A stretch of DNA of 64,000 bases from Hoylesella loescheii DSM 19665 = JCM 12249 = ATCC 15930 (GTDB lineage: Bacteria; Bacteroidota; Bacteroidia; Bacteroidales; Bacteroidaceae): NCBI RefSeq assembly GCF_000378085.1, contig NZ_KB899213.1, positions 62,001 to 126,000 of the forward strand. Reading direction: 5' to 3'. The position numbers and the translations under genes are program-made. Every line of letters begins with the position of its first letter. Positions within the stretch are counted from its first letter, which is position 1. The notes below the pieces were generated by a model. The model had not been told where the DNA came from. It saw only the letters and a program-made list of their open reading frames with translations, and made no database searches. This document shows positions 53,285 to 62,520 of the stretch, piece after piece.

Positions 53285-54106
53285 TTACTTGCCCTTTATG
53301 GAGCGTGACGCTTTCTTGATGATGTATTGTGTTTCTTTTATTGGACTTTCCTTTTCCCAACGCTCACACACAGCCGCAACAAAGTCGGGACGGCTCTTGC
53401 TAGCATCGTTTAGCCAATTTCCTACACTATCCTGCACATATCTAGAAGGGTCGGCCCTTAACTTCTCTAACACGGGTAAGTATATCTCAGGAGTCTCTTT
53501 CAATGCTTCTATATGCATACACCAAACACCACGCGGGCGCAATGCTTCACAACTGAAACGACGTATATTGGGGTTATCGCTCTCTGCCCATTGTGTCATC
53601 AGTGGAATAGAGATGTTCAAGCTATCGCTCAACTCTGGTCGTAATGCCATCCAAACCACTTCACGAACCCCAAAATGATTGTCGGCCACCAATGGTTTCA
53701 GCAAATTTAGCTTATCAACCAAGGGTATAGCGGCATTAGAAACCACAAAATAGCAAGCATAGCAACGCACCGAGTCGGATAGGTGCATACTTAATTGTTG
53801 GAAGAGCGTTGTGTATTGGGGTGTATTCGCATACTTTTCATGCAAAAACGAGCCAACGACTTTAATCACATTCATCGTTGAAGGCTTCTTTTGGCGATTG
53901 ATTTCTTCAACCACTTGGCTTATCATTGCGGCATCAATACCCATTGAGGGGAAGACACGCTTTACTAGTTGCGAATGGTCTACTGCCAACCATTCGGTGA
54001 GATTTACGGTTGGTATCGTGCCTGCATTAAGTAGGGCGAGCACATCATGGGGTATTTCGGTAACCTTTTGTGCTCCTTTTCTTGCTAATATTTCTTGATT
54101 GTTCAT
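53285..54106 (-). CDS. AlkD-like DNA alkylation repair / HEAT-repeat protein
   Basis: A 273-residue all-helical protein of the AlkD type. The C-terminal half contains HEAT-like helices with the family-typical ESDNPNIRRFSCEALRPRGV and LRADPSRYVQDSVGNWLNDA, then SKSRPDFVAAVCERW. AlkC/AlkD glycosylases remove alkylated purines from DNA, but many relatives lack the catalytic Asp, and I cannot align it here, so activity is unproven. There is no signal peptide or membrane segment. It stands alone between a repeat (copy F) and a gap with a terminator hairpin. Confidence 0.75.
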   Translation of the reverse strand: MNNQEILARKGAQKVTEIPHDVLALLNAGTIPTVNLTEWLAVDHSQLVKRVFPSMGIDAAMISQVVEEINRQKKPSTMNVIKVVGSFLHEKYANTPQYTTLFQQLSMHLSDSVRCYACYFVVSNAAIPLVDKLNLLKPLVADNHFGVREVVWMALRPELSDSLNISIPLMTQWAESDNPNIRRFSCEALRPRGVWCMHIEALKETPEIYLPVLEKLRADPSRYVQDSVGNWLNDASKSRPDFVAAVCERWEKESPIKETQYIIKKASRSIKGK

Positions 54107-54411
54107 GTTGTTGATAATGGGGCGACATTGAAAAAGAATAGGGGTGATTGGCCTTCGGCTTACTTGCCACGTGGTATCTGCCTATATATGGTTGCAGCCA
54201 ATGGCCTGATATAAAACGCTGCGGTAAAGTTACTGCCTTTTCGGTAATAATCGCACACATTACATTGATTATTCGCCGCAAACATTGATGAGGTTTTATC
54301 AAGATATAGGTGGTCACTGTTCACTACTAACAACAAGGTGTAAACTCGGCAAAGTGACATTTTTACCTGTCGTTTCTTCTAGCCCCTTTAATCGCAAACC
54401 ATCATGAAAAA

Positions 54412-54433
54412 GGGGCAACCATGCGGTTGCCCC
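54412..54433 (-). terminator. Intrinsic terminator of the downstream-most Omp28-type gene
   Basis: A perfect 9-bp stem (GGGGCAACC / GGTTGCCCC) with the tetraloop ATGC, followed on the minus strand by TTTTTCATG. It lies about 165 bp past the stop at 54600. Confidence 0.8.
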
Positions 54434-54599
54434 TATCTTGTTTTGAGGTTGTTAAGTCGCTTGGCGATAGTGGAAACGAGACAAACTCGTTACGCCAATA
54501 AACCTAGGGAAGCAAGGTTTTGCTGACCTGATAGCCATCAATAATCTTCCCTATTGCCATCAGTAGCGAAGCAATCATAGGCCTAGGGCCCGCAAATGA

Positions 54600-55913
54600 T
54601 CACCTAACACTAACCTTCTCAACGCTTCCATCGCTATACTTCACGATGTTTATGCCCGGTTCGGGTGTAGAGATGCGTTGGCCCTTGAGGTTAAAGCGTG
54701 CCACTTCTACCCGCTCTTTCGTGGTGGTGACGGGTGTAATGTCGGTTGAAGGTTTAGCTTTGACAACGCAACGGGCAGCGTTGACGATGCAAGCGGTTTC
54801 TCTATCGATAACCATAACCACCACACGCAGGTTGTTTTTATTAAATACCGTCACCCAATCGCCAATACCGTTGAACGCCGACTTATGTATAATCGGCTTG
54901 TCGGCCACAACACTCTGGGGTAAAGAAGCGTCTAATCCATTGGCAATACCCATGTGGGAGCGAACCACATCTTCGAAAACGAAGTTCTTAATAGGATTAG
55001 GCGACTTGATAAAGTAATCCAATTCCGAGTTTAGTCCTAAGTATTTATTACTACCGCTATAACCATTTCTCTGCGCCCAGTCGCTTCTTTGTATCCGATC
55101 TTCTAGTAACACATAGGCCAGCGCATAGCGGACGTTTCTGCTTGAGCCACGGAATGTGGTGGTAGACTGTACGTTGATGGACTTACCATTTGCATTCCAT
55201 TGCGCTTGCACATCGATATCCATCATCGCGCCACGCTGTTTGGCCATCTGATAATATGGCTCGCCCGTGAAGCCTTCTACCTTGTTGGTGCGCGAAGCCC
55301 ATACAATAGGCACACCGCTGTGGGGTGTAGCGGGAACATCATAGCCTGTTGCGACCATCACATCTTGATGATGTGCCACAATTCCGATAAAGTCGTTGGG
55401 GTGTTTCTTGGTCATTTGCCGCATGATGGCAATGCCGGAAGGACACCATGAGCACCAGTTGGCGGTGTAGTCTTCGAATACTACGCGGCAGGTTGGCAAC
55501 TTGTTGACGGCGGTGATGGGTAGTTTTGCAATCCTTCCAGGACTTCCGTTGGGCTTACCATTTATCTGCGTGATTTCTAAGGTCAGTTCGTAATCGCCCG
55601 CCCTACTCTGTGCAGGGATGTTCAGGGTTAGGGTTGCGTCTCTGTTCGGATGTAGGGGTGTGGAGAATGTAACCGTTCTTTCGTCCACCACCTTACCGTT
55701 CATGGTTGCCTTGTAGTGACAGTTGTTTTGAACGATGGTGCCGTAATTGTAAATGACGAACGTGTTCTTATGCCCCGATGCACCAGTTTTTATCGTCATT
55801 CGGGGTTGTTTGGCCACAGATAGACTATATATGTCTTCTGCGACAAGGGTGTAGGCCTGCATACAAAGCAATGCCGTGAGCGCGCAAAAGCGCAAAAAGG
55901 TTTGTCTTTTCAT
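54600..55913 (-). CDS. Omp28-type thioredoxin-like secreted protein with C-terminal tail (paralogue 2)
   Basis: A 437-residue exported protein. After the signal peptide (MKRQTFLRFCALTALLCMQA) there is a beta-sandwich (about 30-135), then an Omp28/thioredoxin-like domain. This domain starts PTCRVVFEDYTANWCSWCPS with the CxxC at Cys154/Cys157 and continues KKHPNDFIGIVAHHQD. The last 35 residues (VARFNLKGQRISTPEPGINI, then VKYSDGSVEKVSVR) look like a Bacteroidota secretion/sorting tail. It is a close paralogue of the next gene; their CxxC cysteines fall at the same residue numbers. A role in thiol or disulfide exchange at the surface is inference. It ends a minus-strand cluster and has its own terminator. 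Confidence 0.8.
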   Translation of the reverse strand: MKRQTFLRFCALTALLCMQAYTLVAEDIYSLSVAKQPRMTIKTGASGHKNTFVIYNYGTIVQNNCHYKATMNGKVVDERTVTFSTPLHPNRDATLTLNIPAQSRAGDYELTLEITQINGKPNGSPGRIAKLPITAVNKLPTCRVVFEDYTANWCSWCPSGIAIMRQMTKKHPNDFIGIVAHHQDVMVATGYDVPATPHSGVPIVWASRTNKVEGFTGEPYYQMAKQRGAMMDIDVQAQWNANGKSINVQSTTTFRGSSRNVRYALAYVLLEDRIQRSDWAQRNGYSGSNKYLGLNSELDYFIKSPNPIKNFVFEDVVRSHMGIANGLDASLPQSVVADKPIIHKSAFNGIGDWVTVFNKNNLRVVVMVIDRETACIVNAARCVVKAKPSTDITPVTTTKERVEVARFNLKGQRISTPEPGINIVKYSDGSVEKVSVR

Positions 55914-55939
55914 GTTTCGTTTAGTTTATGAATGAATAC

Positions 55940-56345
55940 GTTTAAAGGTAAAAGGGTGAAAAGGTGAAAAGACGGCTAACGGCCTTTGGAATGGTCGGTC
56001 TAGGTTCCTGGGGAAGCCAGTAAACCTATATGAACTGGAAAATAAATAGGAGAACTTGCATAAATTGCCTAAGCGTTATGACAAAGGCATTTGACTTAAT
56101 CTCATAACTACTTCACTTCATATCTCCTTAGACTAAAAGATAAAAGTTTGTAAGGCAGGGAAGAGCGGTTTGCCTACATGGCGTTTGCCATCTTTTCACT
56201 CTTTCGCCTTTTCTTCCTTTCACCTTTCATCCATCTTTTTCACTCTTTCAATCTTCCCTCTTTTAGTTGTGCCTTTCTACCGATCGGTCTGATCTGGCGT
56301 GTTGGTCAGACCGGTCCGACAGGTCGGACAAATCGGTAAAGGACA
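55940..56345. repeat. Simple repeats and a GGTC/GACC-rich palindrome cluster
   Basis: GGTGAAAAGGTGAAAAGACGG (55950-55980) and CTTTCACC-type reverse units (56200-56260) flank a short dense cluster of inverted repeats. CGGTCTGA (56285-56292) pairs with TCAGACCG (56306-56313), and GTCCGACAGGTCGGAC (56314-56329) is a perfect 7-2-7 palindrome. No gene is supported in the 546-bp gap between the two Omp28-type genes. Confidence 0.6.
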
Positions 56346-56459
56346 CATATAGATTAAAGTTTGACTATCTTGATGTCAACTTCTTATTTCCGATTTCCTA
56401 TCTCTAAATCTCTTGTTTCTTATCTCTACTCTCCGCTCTCTTATTCTTGACCTAACGCT

Positions 56460-57776
56460 TTACTGCCTAACGCGCACTTTCTCAACAGTTCCATCGCTAT
56501 ATTTCACGATGTTTATTCCCTTTTCGGGTGCTGAGAGGCGTTGGCCGTTGAGGTTAAAACGGGCCACTTCTACGCGTTCTGCCGTAGCATTAGCGGCCGA
56601 AATGGCGGTGGTGCCATAGGGTGTTATCTGGCAACGGGCAGCATTAGCGGTGTTGTGCGTGGTGTTGTCGATAACCATAACCACTACGCGCAGGTTGTTT
56701 TTATTCTGTGCAGTCCAGCTTCTGCCTATTCCATTGAACGTAGCCTCGTGCTTGATGGCTTGGTCGGCCACAACTTTGTTGGGCAACGAACCTTGTAAAC
56801 CGTTATCAATACCTAAGAACGTGCGAGCCACATGGTTATATTTAAGACCGTATACAACTCTGTCTTCTTTGACAAATGGCCCAAATTCCTGGTTTTCTGC
56901 TAACAATCCGGTTTCTCCATTAAAATCATTTGCTTGACCCCAGCTTGCGTTGTGCACACCATCTTCTATTACCACGTAGGCCAGTGCATAATTGGCGTTG
57001 GGCAGATTGGTGCGGAAAGTAGTGGTAGACTGAACTTTGATCGCCTTACCGCTTGCGTCCCATTGCGCTTTCACATCGATATCCATCACCGCTCCACGTG
57101 CCTTGACCTTCTGATAAGCCTCTTCACCAGTATTCCCACCTACCTTTTCAGTGCGTGAAGACCATACGTAAGGAAGGCCTATCTTACCAACGACAGGGCG
57201 CTTATAACCCCCAATAGACATTGGGTCACCCTGATGAACGGCTATTCCGATAAAGTCGTCGGGGTGTTTCTTAGTCAAATACTCCATGATGGCTGTTGCA
57301 CGGGGGCAATATTGGCACCAAGTGGCAGTATAATCTTCGAATACCACGCGACAAGTTGGCACTTTGGTGACCATCGTTATATCGAGCGTGGAAGACGAAA
57401 AGGTCGTTGTGTTGGGCTTACCATTAACGAGCGTGATCTCGCAAACCAGTTGATAGTCGCCCGTTTGGTTTAGTGCCGGCACCTTTACCTGTACTTGTCC
57501 GTTGTCGCCAGCTTTGATTGGTTCAGCCAATTTCACGTCTTTTTCTTCCACCACCTTACCGTTCATGGTAGTCTTATAGCGGAAAGAAGTGACGGAGTTG
57601 CTGCCATAGTTAACGCACGAGAACGTGCCTTTGGCGTTCGTAGCACCTTTGGCAACGAACAGTCGCGGTGCAGCAATAGGCGCTAAGTTGTTTTCCCCAA
57701 AGGCTGCAAAGGCCGTTATGGAGACGTAGAACATTGTTATAAGCGCGCAAAGGCGCAAAAGTAGTTGTTTTTTCAT
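56460..57776 (-). CDS. Omp28-type thioredoxin-like secreted protein with C-terminal tail (paralogue 1)
   Basis: A 438-residue exported protein with a signal peptide (MKKQLLLRLCALITMFYVSI, cleavage near residue 25). It has the same layout as its paralogue: beta-sandwich, then PTCRVVFEDYTATWCQYCPR with CxxC at Cys154/Cys157, KKHPDDFIGIAVHQGD and a C-terminal tail VARFNLNGQRLSAPEKGINI, then VKYSDGTVEKVRVRQ. The residue pair between the cysteines differs (QY here, SW in the paralogue), which could change redox potential. I start at the ATG at 57776; the frame runs to 57806 without adding a plausible signal. Client proteins are unknown. Confidence 0.8.
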   Translation of the reverse strand: MKKQLLLRLCALITMFYVSITAFAAFGENNLAPIAAPRLFVAKGATNAKGTFSCVNYGSNSVTSFRYKTTMNGKVVEEKDVKLAEPIKAGDNGQVQVKVPALNQTGDYQLVCEITLVNGKPNTTTFSSSTLDITMVTKVPTCRVVFEDYTATWCQYCPRATAIMEYLTKKHPDDFIGIAVHQGDPMSIGGYKRPVVGKIGLPYVWSSRTEKVGGNTGEEAYQKVKARGAVMDIDVKAQWDASGKAIKVQSTTTFRTNLPNANYALAYVVIEDGVHNASWGQANDFNGETGLLAENQEFGPFVKEDRVVYGLKYNHVARTFLGIDNGLQGSLPNKVVADQAIKHEATFNGIGRSWTAQNKNNLRVVVMVIDNTTHNTANAARCQITPYGTTAISAANATAERVEVARFNLNGQRLSAPEKGINIVKYSDGTVEKVRVRQ

Positions 57777-57839
57777 TTTTTGTTTGTTCGTGAATTTAAA
57801 AATCATAAGGCCAATGTCAGGCCTTTATCAGAGAGGTAG

Positions 57840-57985
57840 AAACCTCACCTCAAACCGCTTTCCAAAATAAAAAAGAAAGGGTGTGCCCAGCTACGACAAG
57901 CTATTTTCGTCTAAATAGAGATGAAGCAACTAAACCAATTACGCCCCCTCTCCAAAAGGAGAGGGGTTTGAAGTAAGGCTTTATC
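57840..57985. repeat. CCCCTCTCC-type dispersed hairpin, split copy
   Basis: AACCTCACCTCAAACCGC at the left and CCCCTCTCCAAAAGGAGAGG, GGTTTGAAGTAAGGC at the right are variants of the dispersed hairpin separated by about 80 bp. Confidence 0.6.
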
Positions 57986-58021
57986 TCCACAGACAGGGGC
58001 TGTGATGAGGTTTACTTTTGT

Positions 58022-58693
58022 TTATTTTCCTACAACAACCTTTGTAGTCTTACCGTTTTGACGAACCAAGTACAGCCCTTTTGGTAAGCTATTGAGGTTG
58101 GTAATGTTGCGTCCTACGAACGTGCCTTGAACCGTCCACACCTCGTTACTGGTATTTCGCTCCGTGACTTTCACGCTTTCAATCCCCGTTGCATCACCTT
58201 TAAACTTCAATGTAACCGTGGTTAGCAGGCGTTCGGGCTCTGCCATCTCGTCACTTTCGGGGCTGTTTGTGGTGTAAAACTTCAATACGGCGGTGCAATG
58301 ATCTTTGCCTTTAAGGTTAAAATCAGTTGCAATGGATTTATCTTTTGCCTTTGCTGCGAACTTACCTGAACCTGTTCTGTACGCGCCTTTCTTGCTCCAC
58401 GCATTGCACTCAGCGGGGAAACATACTTCCAAAGCAGCTTCGCTACCAGCGATTTCAACAATTTCAACGACGAGCATAATGTTCAGTTCCTTACCCGAAG
58501 TGTTGCGAACAGACAAGCCCGACCTTATTTGTGGACCGAAGCCAACATTTTCAACCTTGGAAAACGACAGTGTGGCCTTATCTGCCACTATACTTCCTTT
58601 GGTGTCTACCAATACAAATTCGCGATTTGCAGCTTGCATCGCCATGGCCGATACAAGGCAAAATAATACGCTAAATAGTAAAAATCTCTTCAT
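58022..58693 (-). CDS. Small secreted protein with sorting-tail-like C-terminus
   Basis: A 223-residue exported protein of unknown function. The signal peptide (MKRFLLFSVLFCLVSAMAMQ) ends near AANRE. The mature part (about 25-150) is a predicted beta-sandwich with two cysteines in VCFPAECNAW. Residues about 165-223 form a tail (VKVTERNTSNEVWTVQGTFV, then NLNSLPKGLYLVRQNGKTTK and VVVGK) typical of type IX secretion substrates in this phylum. It lies between two Omp28-type genes on the same strand and may be cotranscribed with them; a shared extracellular role is inference. Confidence 0.7.
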   Translation of the reverse strand: MKRFLLFSVLFCLVSAMAMQAANREFVLVDTKGSIVADKATLSFSKVENVGFGPQIRSGLSVRNTSGKELNIMLVVEIVEIAGSEAALEVCFPAECNAWSKKGAYRTGSGKFAAKAKDKSIATDFNLKGKDHCTAVLKFYTTNSPESDEMAEPERLLTTVTLKFKGDATGIESVKVTERNTSNEVWTVQGTFVGRNITNLNSLPKGLYLVRQNGKTTKVVVGK

Positions 58694-58976
58694 GTTAAAT
58701 AGATCTATGTATGAATTTATGAATTATTTTAAAGTGAAAAGGTGAAGAAAGGGAAAGGGCGAAAAGGTTGGAGGCCGGTCTGTTTATGCTAACTTGCCTT
58801 AGCCAATCTTGTTGCTATCATCTAGCTAATTGTCCTAGTCTACTTAGTTTAATTAGCTAGCGCAGCTTATTATGTCCAAGGATACGGCTCAACGCCTTAC
58901 GTTCTTAACGTCTCGAACTTACTCCTTACCTCTTTACTCCTTTATTTCTTATCTCCTTCAATTCTTTAATACAAGC

Positions 58977-59765
58977 TTAAATGCCAACTTTCCTGCTTTC
59001 CACTTGCAACACTCCGCTATCGTTATACACGAAAGCGACAACCACGGCCTTATCTGCTTTAACGCCTTGAGGTAATTTTAGCTTGTGGATAAATGTTTTT
59101 TCGCCATTGGCATCCAGACTTATAGACTCGCCCCAATCGCCATTAAGCGAGGCGCGGAACACGTGGTTGTGTACATGGTCTTGCTTCAGAACGTCATCGG
59201 GATACTGCTGCAAGGCAACAATACCATCCTCAACGAGCCACAATTGCAGTTTTCCGGCAATGCCTTTGGTCAAAGCCTGCGCCGTGGCACTTACTTGTAG
59301 CTCTCGGGTTGCGGTGTTATAAGTGGTGGCGAGCTTCAAATTCATGGCCGATTCGCCCTCAAACGCCGTGCGAATCTTGGCCGCCCATCCGTCTTTTTGC
59401 GAACCCGCGCGCTGCCTATTCACTAAGGCGTTAGGCGCGGAAGTGGCATATCCCCAATGTTCGGCATAGCTATTGCCCAGCGTTGTGGCTAAACCTTTGG
59501 GGTTGGTTGCTGGCATAAGGGCTAGCTTTCCTCCGTGAATGGCCACCACGATGAGTGAATCGGCCCCATATTGTGCCTGCAACCGCGCCAGTTCTGCGGC
59601 TGCAGCAGGGCAGTTAGAGCAACGCTGGCCCGTAAATTCTTCTACAAGCACCTTGCGTTTGGCCGCAGTGGCAGGCACTTCTATTAGCCTGTCGTTCGGC
59701 GCGATGTCGTTGCACGAACCCAAGAAAAGGGTGGCAAGCAGTATGTGTAATGGTTTAATGTGCAT
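58977..59765 (-). CDS. Omp28-related lipoprotein with CxxC
   Basis: A 262-residue lipoprotein: signal MHIKPLHILLATLFLGSC with lipobox Cys18. The mature part is the Omp28 domain, opening KVLVEEFTGQRCSNCPAAAA with CxxC at Cys49/Cys52, and AIHGGKLAL downstream. C-terminal strands contain DHVHNHVFRASLNGDWGESI, a segment typical of Omp28. Porphyromonas Omp28 is an outer-membrane surface protein linked to adhesion, while the CxxC fold suggests thiol chemistry; neither is shown here. It has no sorting tail, so it is held by its lipid anchor. The DUF6029 gene is upstream. Confidence 0.82.
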   Translation of the reverse strand: MHIKPLHILLATLFLGSCNDIAPNDRLIEVPATAAKRKVLVEEFTGQRCSNCPAAAAELARLQAQYGADSLIVVAIHGGKLALMPATNPKGLATTLGNSYAEHWGYATSAPNALVNRQRAGSQKDGWAAKIRTAFEGESAMNLKLATTYNTATRELQVSATAQALTKGIAGKLQLWLVEDGIVALQQYPDDVLKQDHVHNHVFRASLNGDWGESISLDANGEKTFIHKLKLPQGVKADKAVVVAFVYNDSGVLQVESRKVGI

Positions 59766-59769
59766 TGTA

Positions 59770-60060
59770 TGTGAGTGTATGAGTTCTTTTGTTTATGAGT
59801 TTATGAGGTCGTAAGCTCTTGAGTTGCTGAGCTCGTAAGCTCTTAAGTTTCTGAGTTTTTGAACTTGTGAGCTGTTCAGTTTATGAGTTCGTGAGCTCTT
59901 AAGTTACTGAGTTTATAAGTTTGTGAGCTGTTAAATTTATGAGGTTATAAGTTCTTTAGCCCGTGAGTTTATAAGTTTGTGAGCTGTTATGTTTGTGGAT
60001 TATGAGCTTAAACTCATGACTCTATAACCTCAAAAACTCACGACCCCAACAACTTAAAGC
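59770..60060. repeat. GAGTTTATGAGTTCGTGAGCTC-type simple repeat
   Basis: About 290 bp of loosely tandem units of roughly 10-25 bp such as TGAGTTTATGAG, GAGCTCTTAAGTT and TTTGTGAGCTGTT, turning into the reverse-complement type (AACTCATGACTCTATAACC) at the right end. It fills the whole gap between two operon members. Confidence 0.8.
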
Positions 60061-60081
60061 CCTAAAACATCACCCCTTCAC

Positions 60082-61881
60082 CTAGAAATTATAGCTGTAA
60101 GACAGTGTTGCGCCCTTGGTTGCAGGGATGTATCGACACACGCCACCACTGCAATTGTATCCGTCCTTTGTGCGTCCGTAACCCACTTGCAACCTATGTG
60201 CGCCATGGCTAAACGTTACCAGCGCCTGATAATAGTGCGTGCGGGTGCTACCAGAATTGTATTGGTCGCTCACGGTGAACATCCACGAGGGTGCCAACGA
60301 TAGTTCTAGCAGGCCGAAAAGCCAGTCGCCGTCGTCGTCTTTCGATTGCAGGTATTGCGCTTCGGTGCGTAATGTGGTGCGTGGAGACATCTTCCACTTC
60401 ACGTCGGCCACGAATATGTTGGCGTGAATCATACCGCCCTCACCCTCAACCACGGTCTTATTGTATCGTTGGTTCGAGTACATCAGCGTGGTTTTCAATG
60501 CATGACTCCATTGTTTTTCCATTTGCAGGTTCAGGTCTTGGTAGTAAGTGGCGTCGCCCCAGGCCCAAAACGCCGACCCATAACCGTCTGTCCCCTTCGT
60601 GCCATGTACGTTTTGGTCGATGCCATGCACGTGCGAGAAGTTCAGTTTCAGTGCGGTGCCATATCGTCCACCCAGCGCCGTGCCTTTTTTCAGTTTGTAA
60701 CCCAAAGACGCTTGATAAGCCCACTCGCCCAATGGTTGCGTGGCATAGGGACGCATGGCAGGCAAGGCGTAGGTGTGTTCGAGTGTGAATGCGGGCAGAT
60801 GGTTTATGAACGATGATGTGCCCATCATGCTTCGGCGCGAGCGGAAACCCATGTTCACGCTGCGTTTGGCCTGCAACAGCAGACTAAGCCCTTGCTTTGA
60901 GTACGACCCCGACAGCATTGCCACGTAGCCATGACGATAGATATAGCCGTTGTCGGCCGTTGGGTCTTGTCCTTTTTGGGCATATTCGGCCAGCACGTTG
61001 TATGCACCGTGTTGCCATCTAGCACGAACATCGTAAGCCATCACGTTGCGAGGCAGTCGCAAACGATGGCTGGCATCGGTCATAATCACCTCGTCGGGTT
61101 CGTTCTTATTCACCACCGACGCACCCAACATCAAATAGTGGTCGTGCTCTTGCATGCCCGGCAGCCATTGTTCGATGTTCAATTCCAGGTCGCCACCTGC
61201 AACCCAGTCATCGTTGTGCTCCCAATATCGTCGTTGTTTTCCTGCCAAGGCCTTGACGAAAACACCCGGCAACGGGTTCACTTTCAGTCGTCCGCCAAGC
61301 AACGAGTTGTCTATTCCAAGGCTTCGTTCTTCGTAAGTGCGCAGCACGAAGCCGGACCCGAACTGTTCGTAAAATGTTCCTGCCGTGAGCTCCATGCGTT
61401 TCGTTTGCCACTTTATATAATAATGAGGCACGCCCCAACCCTTGAAATCGGGTTCGAACCCTGGCAAGGGATATTGCAAATACTCTAGACGCAGACCCAC
61501 ATCGATATTCTTGAGCGAGGCGCCAAGCTCTACATAAGTGTTGTTAAGGAAGTCGCCATTGGCCTTCGTAGCCCCCGTTTGCTTGTCGTTTTCGGGCACC
61601 AGCATATCCGTTTGTATCGATCCGCGCAGGGTTAAGCCCTTGTTTTCCGGTTCGTCTTGCCCCATTACAGTGTGTGGCAATGCGCAAAATGCAGCCACGA
61701 CAAATGCTACGCCCCATGGTTTCCAATGGGCGCAGTTGTGTGGAGCACTATTTGCAGACGCACAACTAATGTTTGCGGCAAACAATCGGCGCAACGGCAA
61801 CCTCGTCCAACACGTATGGCGGGGTTGCAGCACTAGTTGCGGTTTACGTGCATTATTTTTCAGCGTATCGTTCAGGTACAT
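60082..61881 (-). CDS. DUF6029 outer-membrane beta-barrel-like protein
   Basis: A protein of up to 599 residues; the mature part starts near QDEPENKGLTLRGSIQTDML after a hydrophobic segment WGVAFVVAAFCALPHTVMG. It is rich in aromatic amphipathic strands (VGLRLEYLQYPLPGF, YNVLAEYAQKGQDP, VADVKWKMSPRTTLRTEAQY) and ends GATLSYSYNF with a terminal Phe, so it should be an outer-membrane barrel of the DUF6029 type. The start is uncertain: the only ATG before the signal segment (61881) gives an unusually long n-region of about 52 residues, and a TTG nearer 61800 is possible. It lies between the TlpA-like and Omp28 genes on one strand. Function unknown. Confidence 0.75.
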   Translation of the reverse strand: MYLNDTLKNNARKPQLVLQPRHTCWTRLPLRRLFAANISCASANSAPHNCAHWKPWGVAFVVAAFCALPHTVMGQDEPENKGLTLRGSIQTDMLVPENDKQTGATKANGDFLNNTYVELGASLKNIDVGLRLEYLQYPLPGFEPDFKGWGVPHYYIKWQTKRMELTAGTFYEQFGSGFVLRTYEERSLGIDNSLLGGRLKVNPLPGVFVKALAGKQRRYWEHNDDWVAGGDLELNIEQWLPGMQEHDHYLMLGASVVNKNEPDEVIMTDASHRLRLPRNVMAYDVRARWQHGAYNVLAEYAQKGQDPTADNGYIYRHGYVAMLSGSYSKQGLSLLLQAKRSVNMGFRSRRSMMGTSSFINHLPAFTLEHTYALPAMRPYATQPLGEWAYQASLGYKLKKGTALGGRYGTALKLNFSHVHGIDQNVHGTKGTDGYGSAFWAWGDATYYQDLNLQMEKQWSHALKTTLMYSNQRYNKTVVEGEGGMIHANIFVADVKWKMSPRTTLRTEAQYLQSKDDDGDWLFGLLELSLAPSWMFTVSDQYNSGSTRTHYYQALVTFSHGAHRLQVGYGRTKDGYNCSGGVCRYIPATKGATLSYSYNF

Positions 61882-62002
61882 ATCTCTATGCTTGTACTTG
61901 TTGTTGTTATGTTATGGGCAGGCTTAGGCCATGCCCATTGGCAAGCCTTTGCCATTTTGTTGGCAGGTTTTTCACCATCTTATAGGCATATTCCCGCCAC
62001 TA

Positions 62003-62488
62003 TTACATGCAGGCCTTCACCTTTTCCAGCAGTTCATTTTCTGCCCCGTCGGTGTATCCGTTGTGTTTATACACAATGTGCCCCTTGCCGTCGAGCAGCA
62101 AGGTGTAGGGTATCATCTGCACGCCCAAGGCGCGTTTCAGTTCCCCATTGGGATCGAGTAGCACATCGTACGTCCACCCGTTTTCATCTACAAGGGGTTT
62201 TACCTTGTTGATATTCTGTGCTTGGTCGATGCTCACGGCCACAATTTTCACACCTGTTTCTCGTTTCCAGTCGTCGTACACCTCGTCGATAGCTTTCAAT
62301 TCGCGGTTGCATGGTTTACACCAAGTGGCGAAGAAGGCCACAACGAGCGGTTTACCGTTATTGCTCAGCGTATCTACCCGCACACTTTTCCCCGTGATGT
62401 CTTTGAGGGTTACGTTGGGCAATCGTGATTGTGCGTACGAGAACAGGGCCACCATTGAGGCGGCAAGTAGTAGATAAAATTTTTTCAT
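62003..62488 (-). CDS. TlpA-like periplasmic thiol:disulfide oxidoreductase
   Basis: A 161-residue exported thioredoxin-fold protein with a signal peptide (MKKFYLLLAASMVALFSYA). VVAFFATWCKPCNRELKAID holds the active CxxC at Cys57/Cys60 and the cis-Pro loop is QMIPYTLLL. It is probably a periplasmic reductant or thiol carrier that receives electrons through DsbD. It is the first gene of the minus-strand cluster with DUF6029 and Omp28-type proteins; the Omp28-type CxxC proteins are candidate partners. A TAACTTTG box lies 25 bp upstream of the start codon. Confidence 0.88.
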   Translation of the reverse strand: MKKFYLLLAASMVALFSYAQSRLPNVTLKDITGKSVRVDTLSNNGKPLVVAFFATWCKPCNRELKAIDEVYDDWKRETGVKIVAVSIDQAQNINKVKPLVDENGWTYDVLLDPNGELKRALGVQMIPYTLLLDGKGHIVYKHNGYTDGAENELLEKVKACM

Positions 62489-62512
62489 TGATGGTATTCT
62501 GAATTACGTTTA

Positions 62513-62520
62513 CAAAGTTA
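62513..62520 (-). promoter_or_regulatory. -7 box of the TlpA-like gene cluster
   Basis: Minus-strand TAACTTTG, 24 bp before the ATG at 62488. A good -33 match is not evident. Confidence 0.5.
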
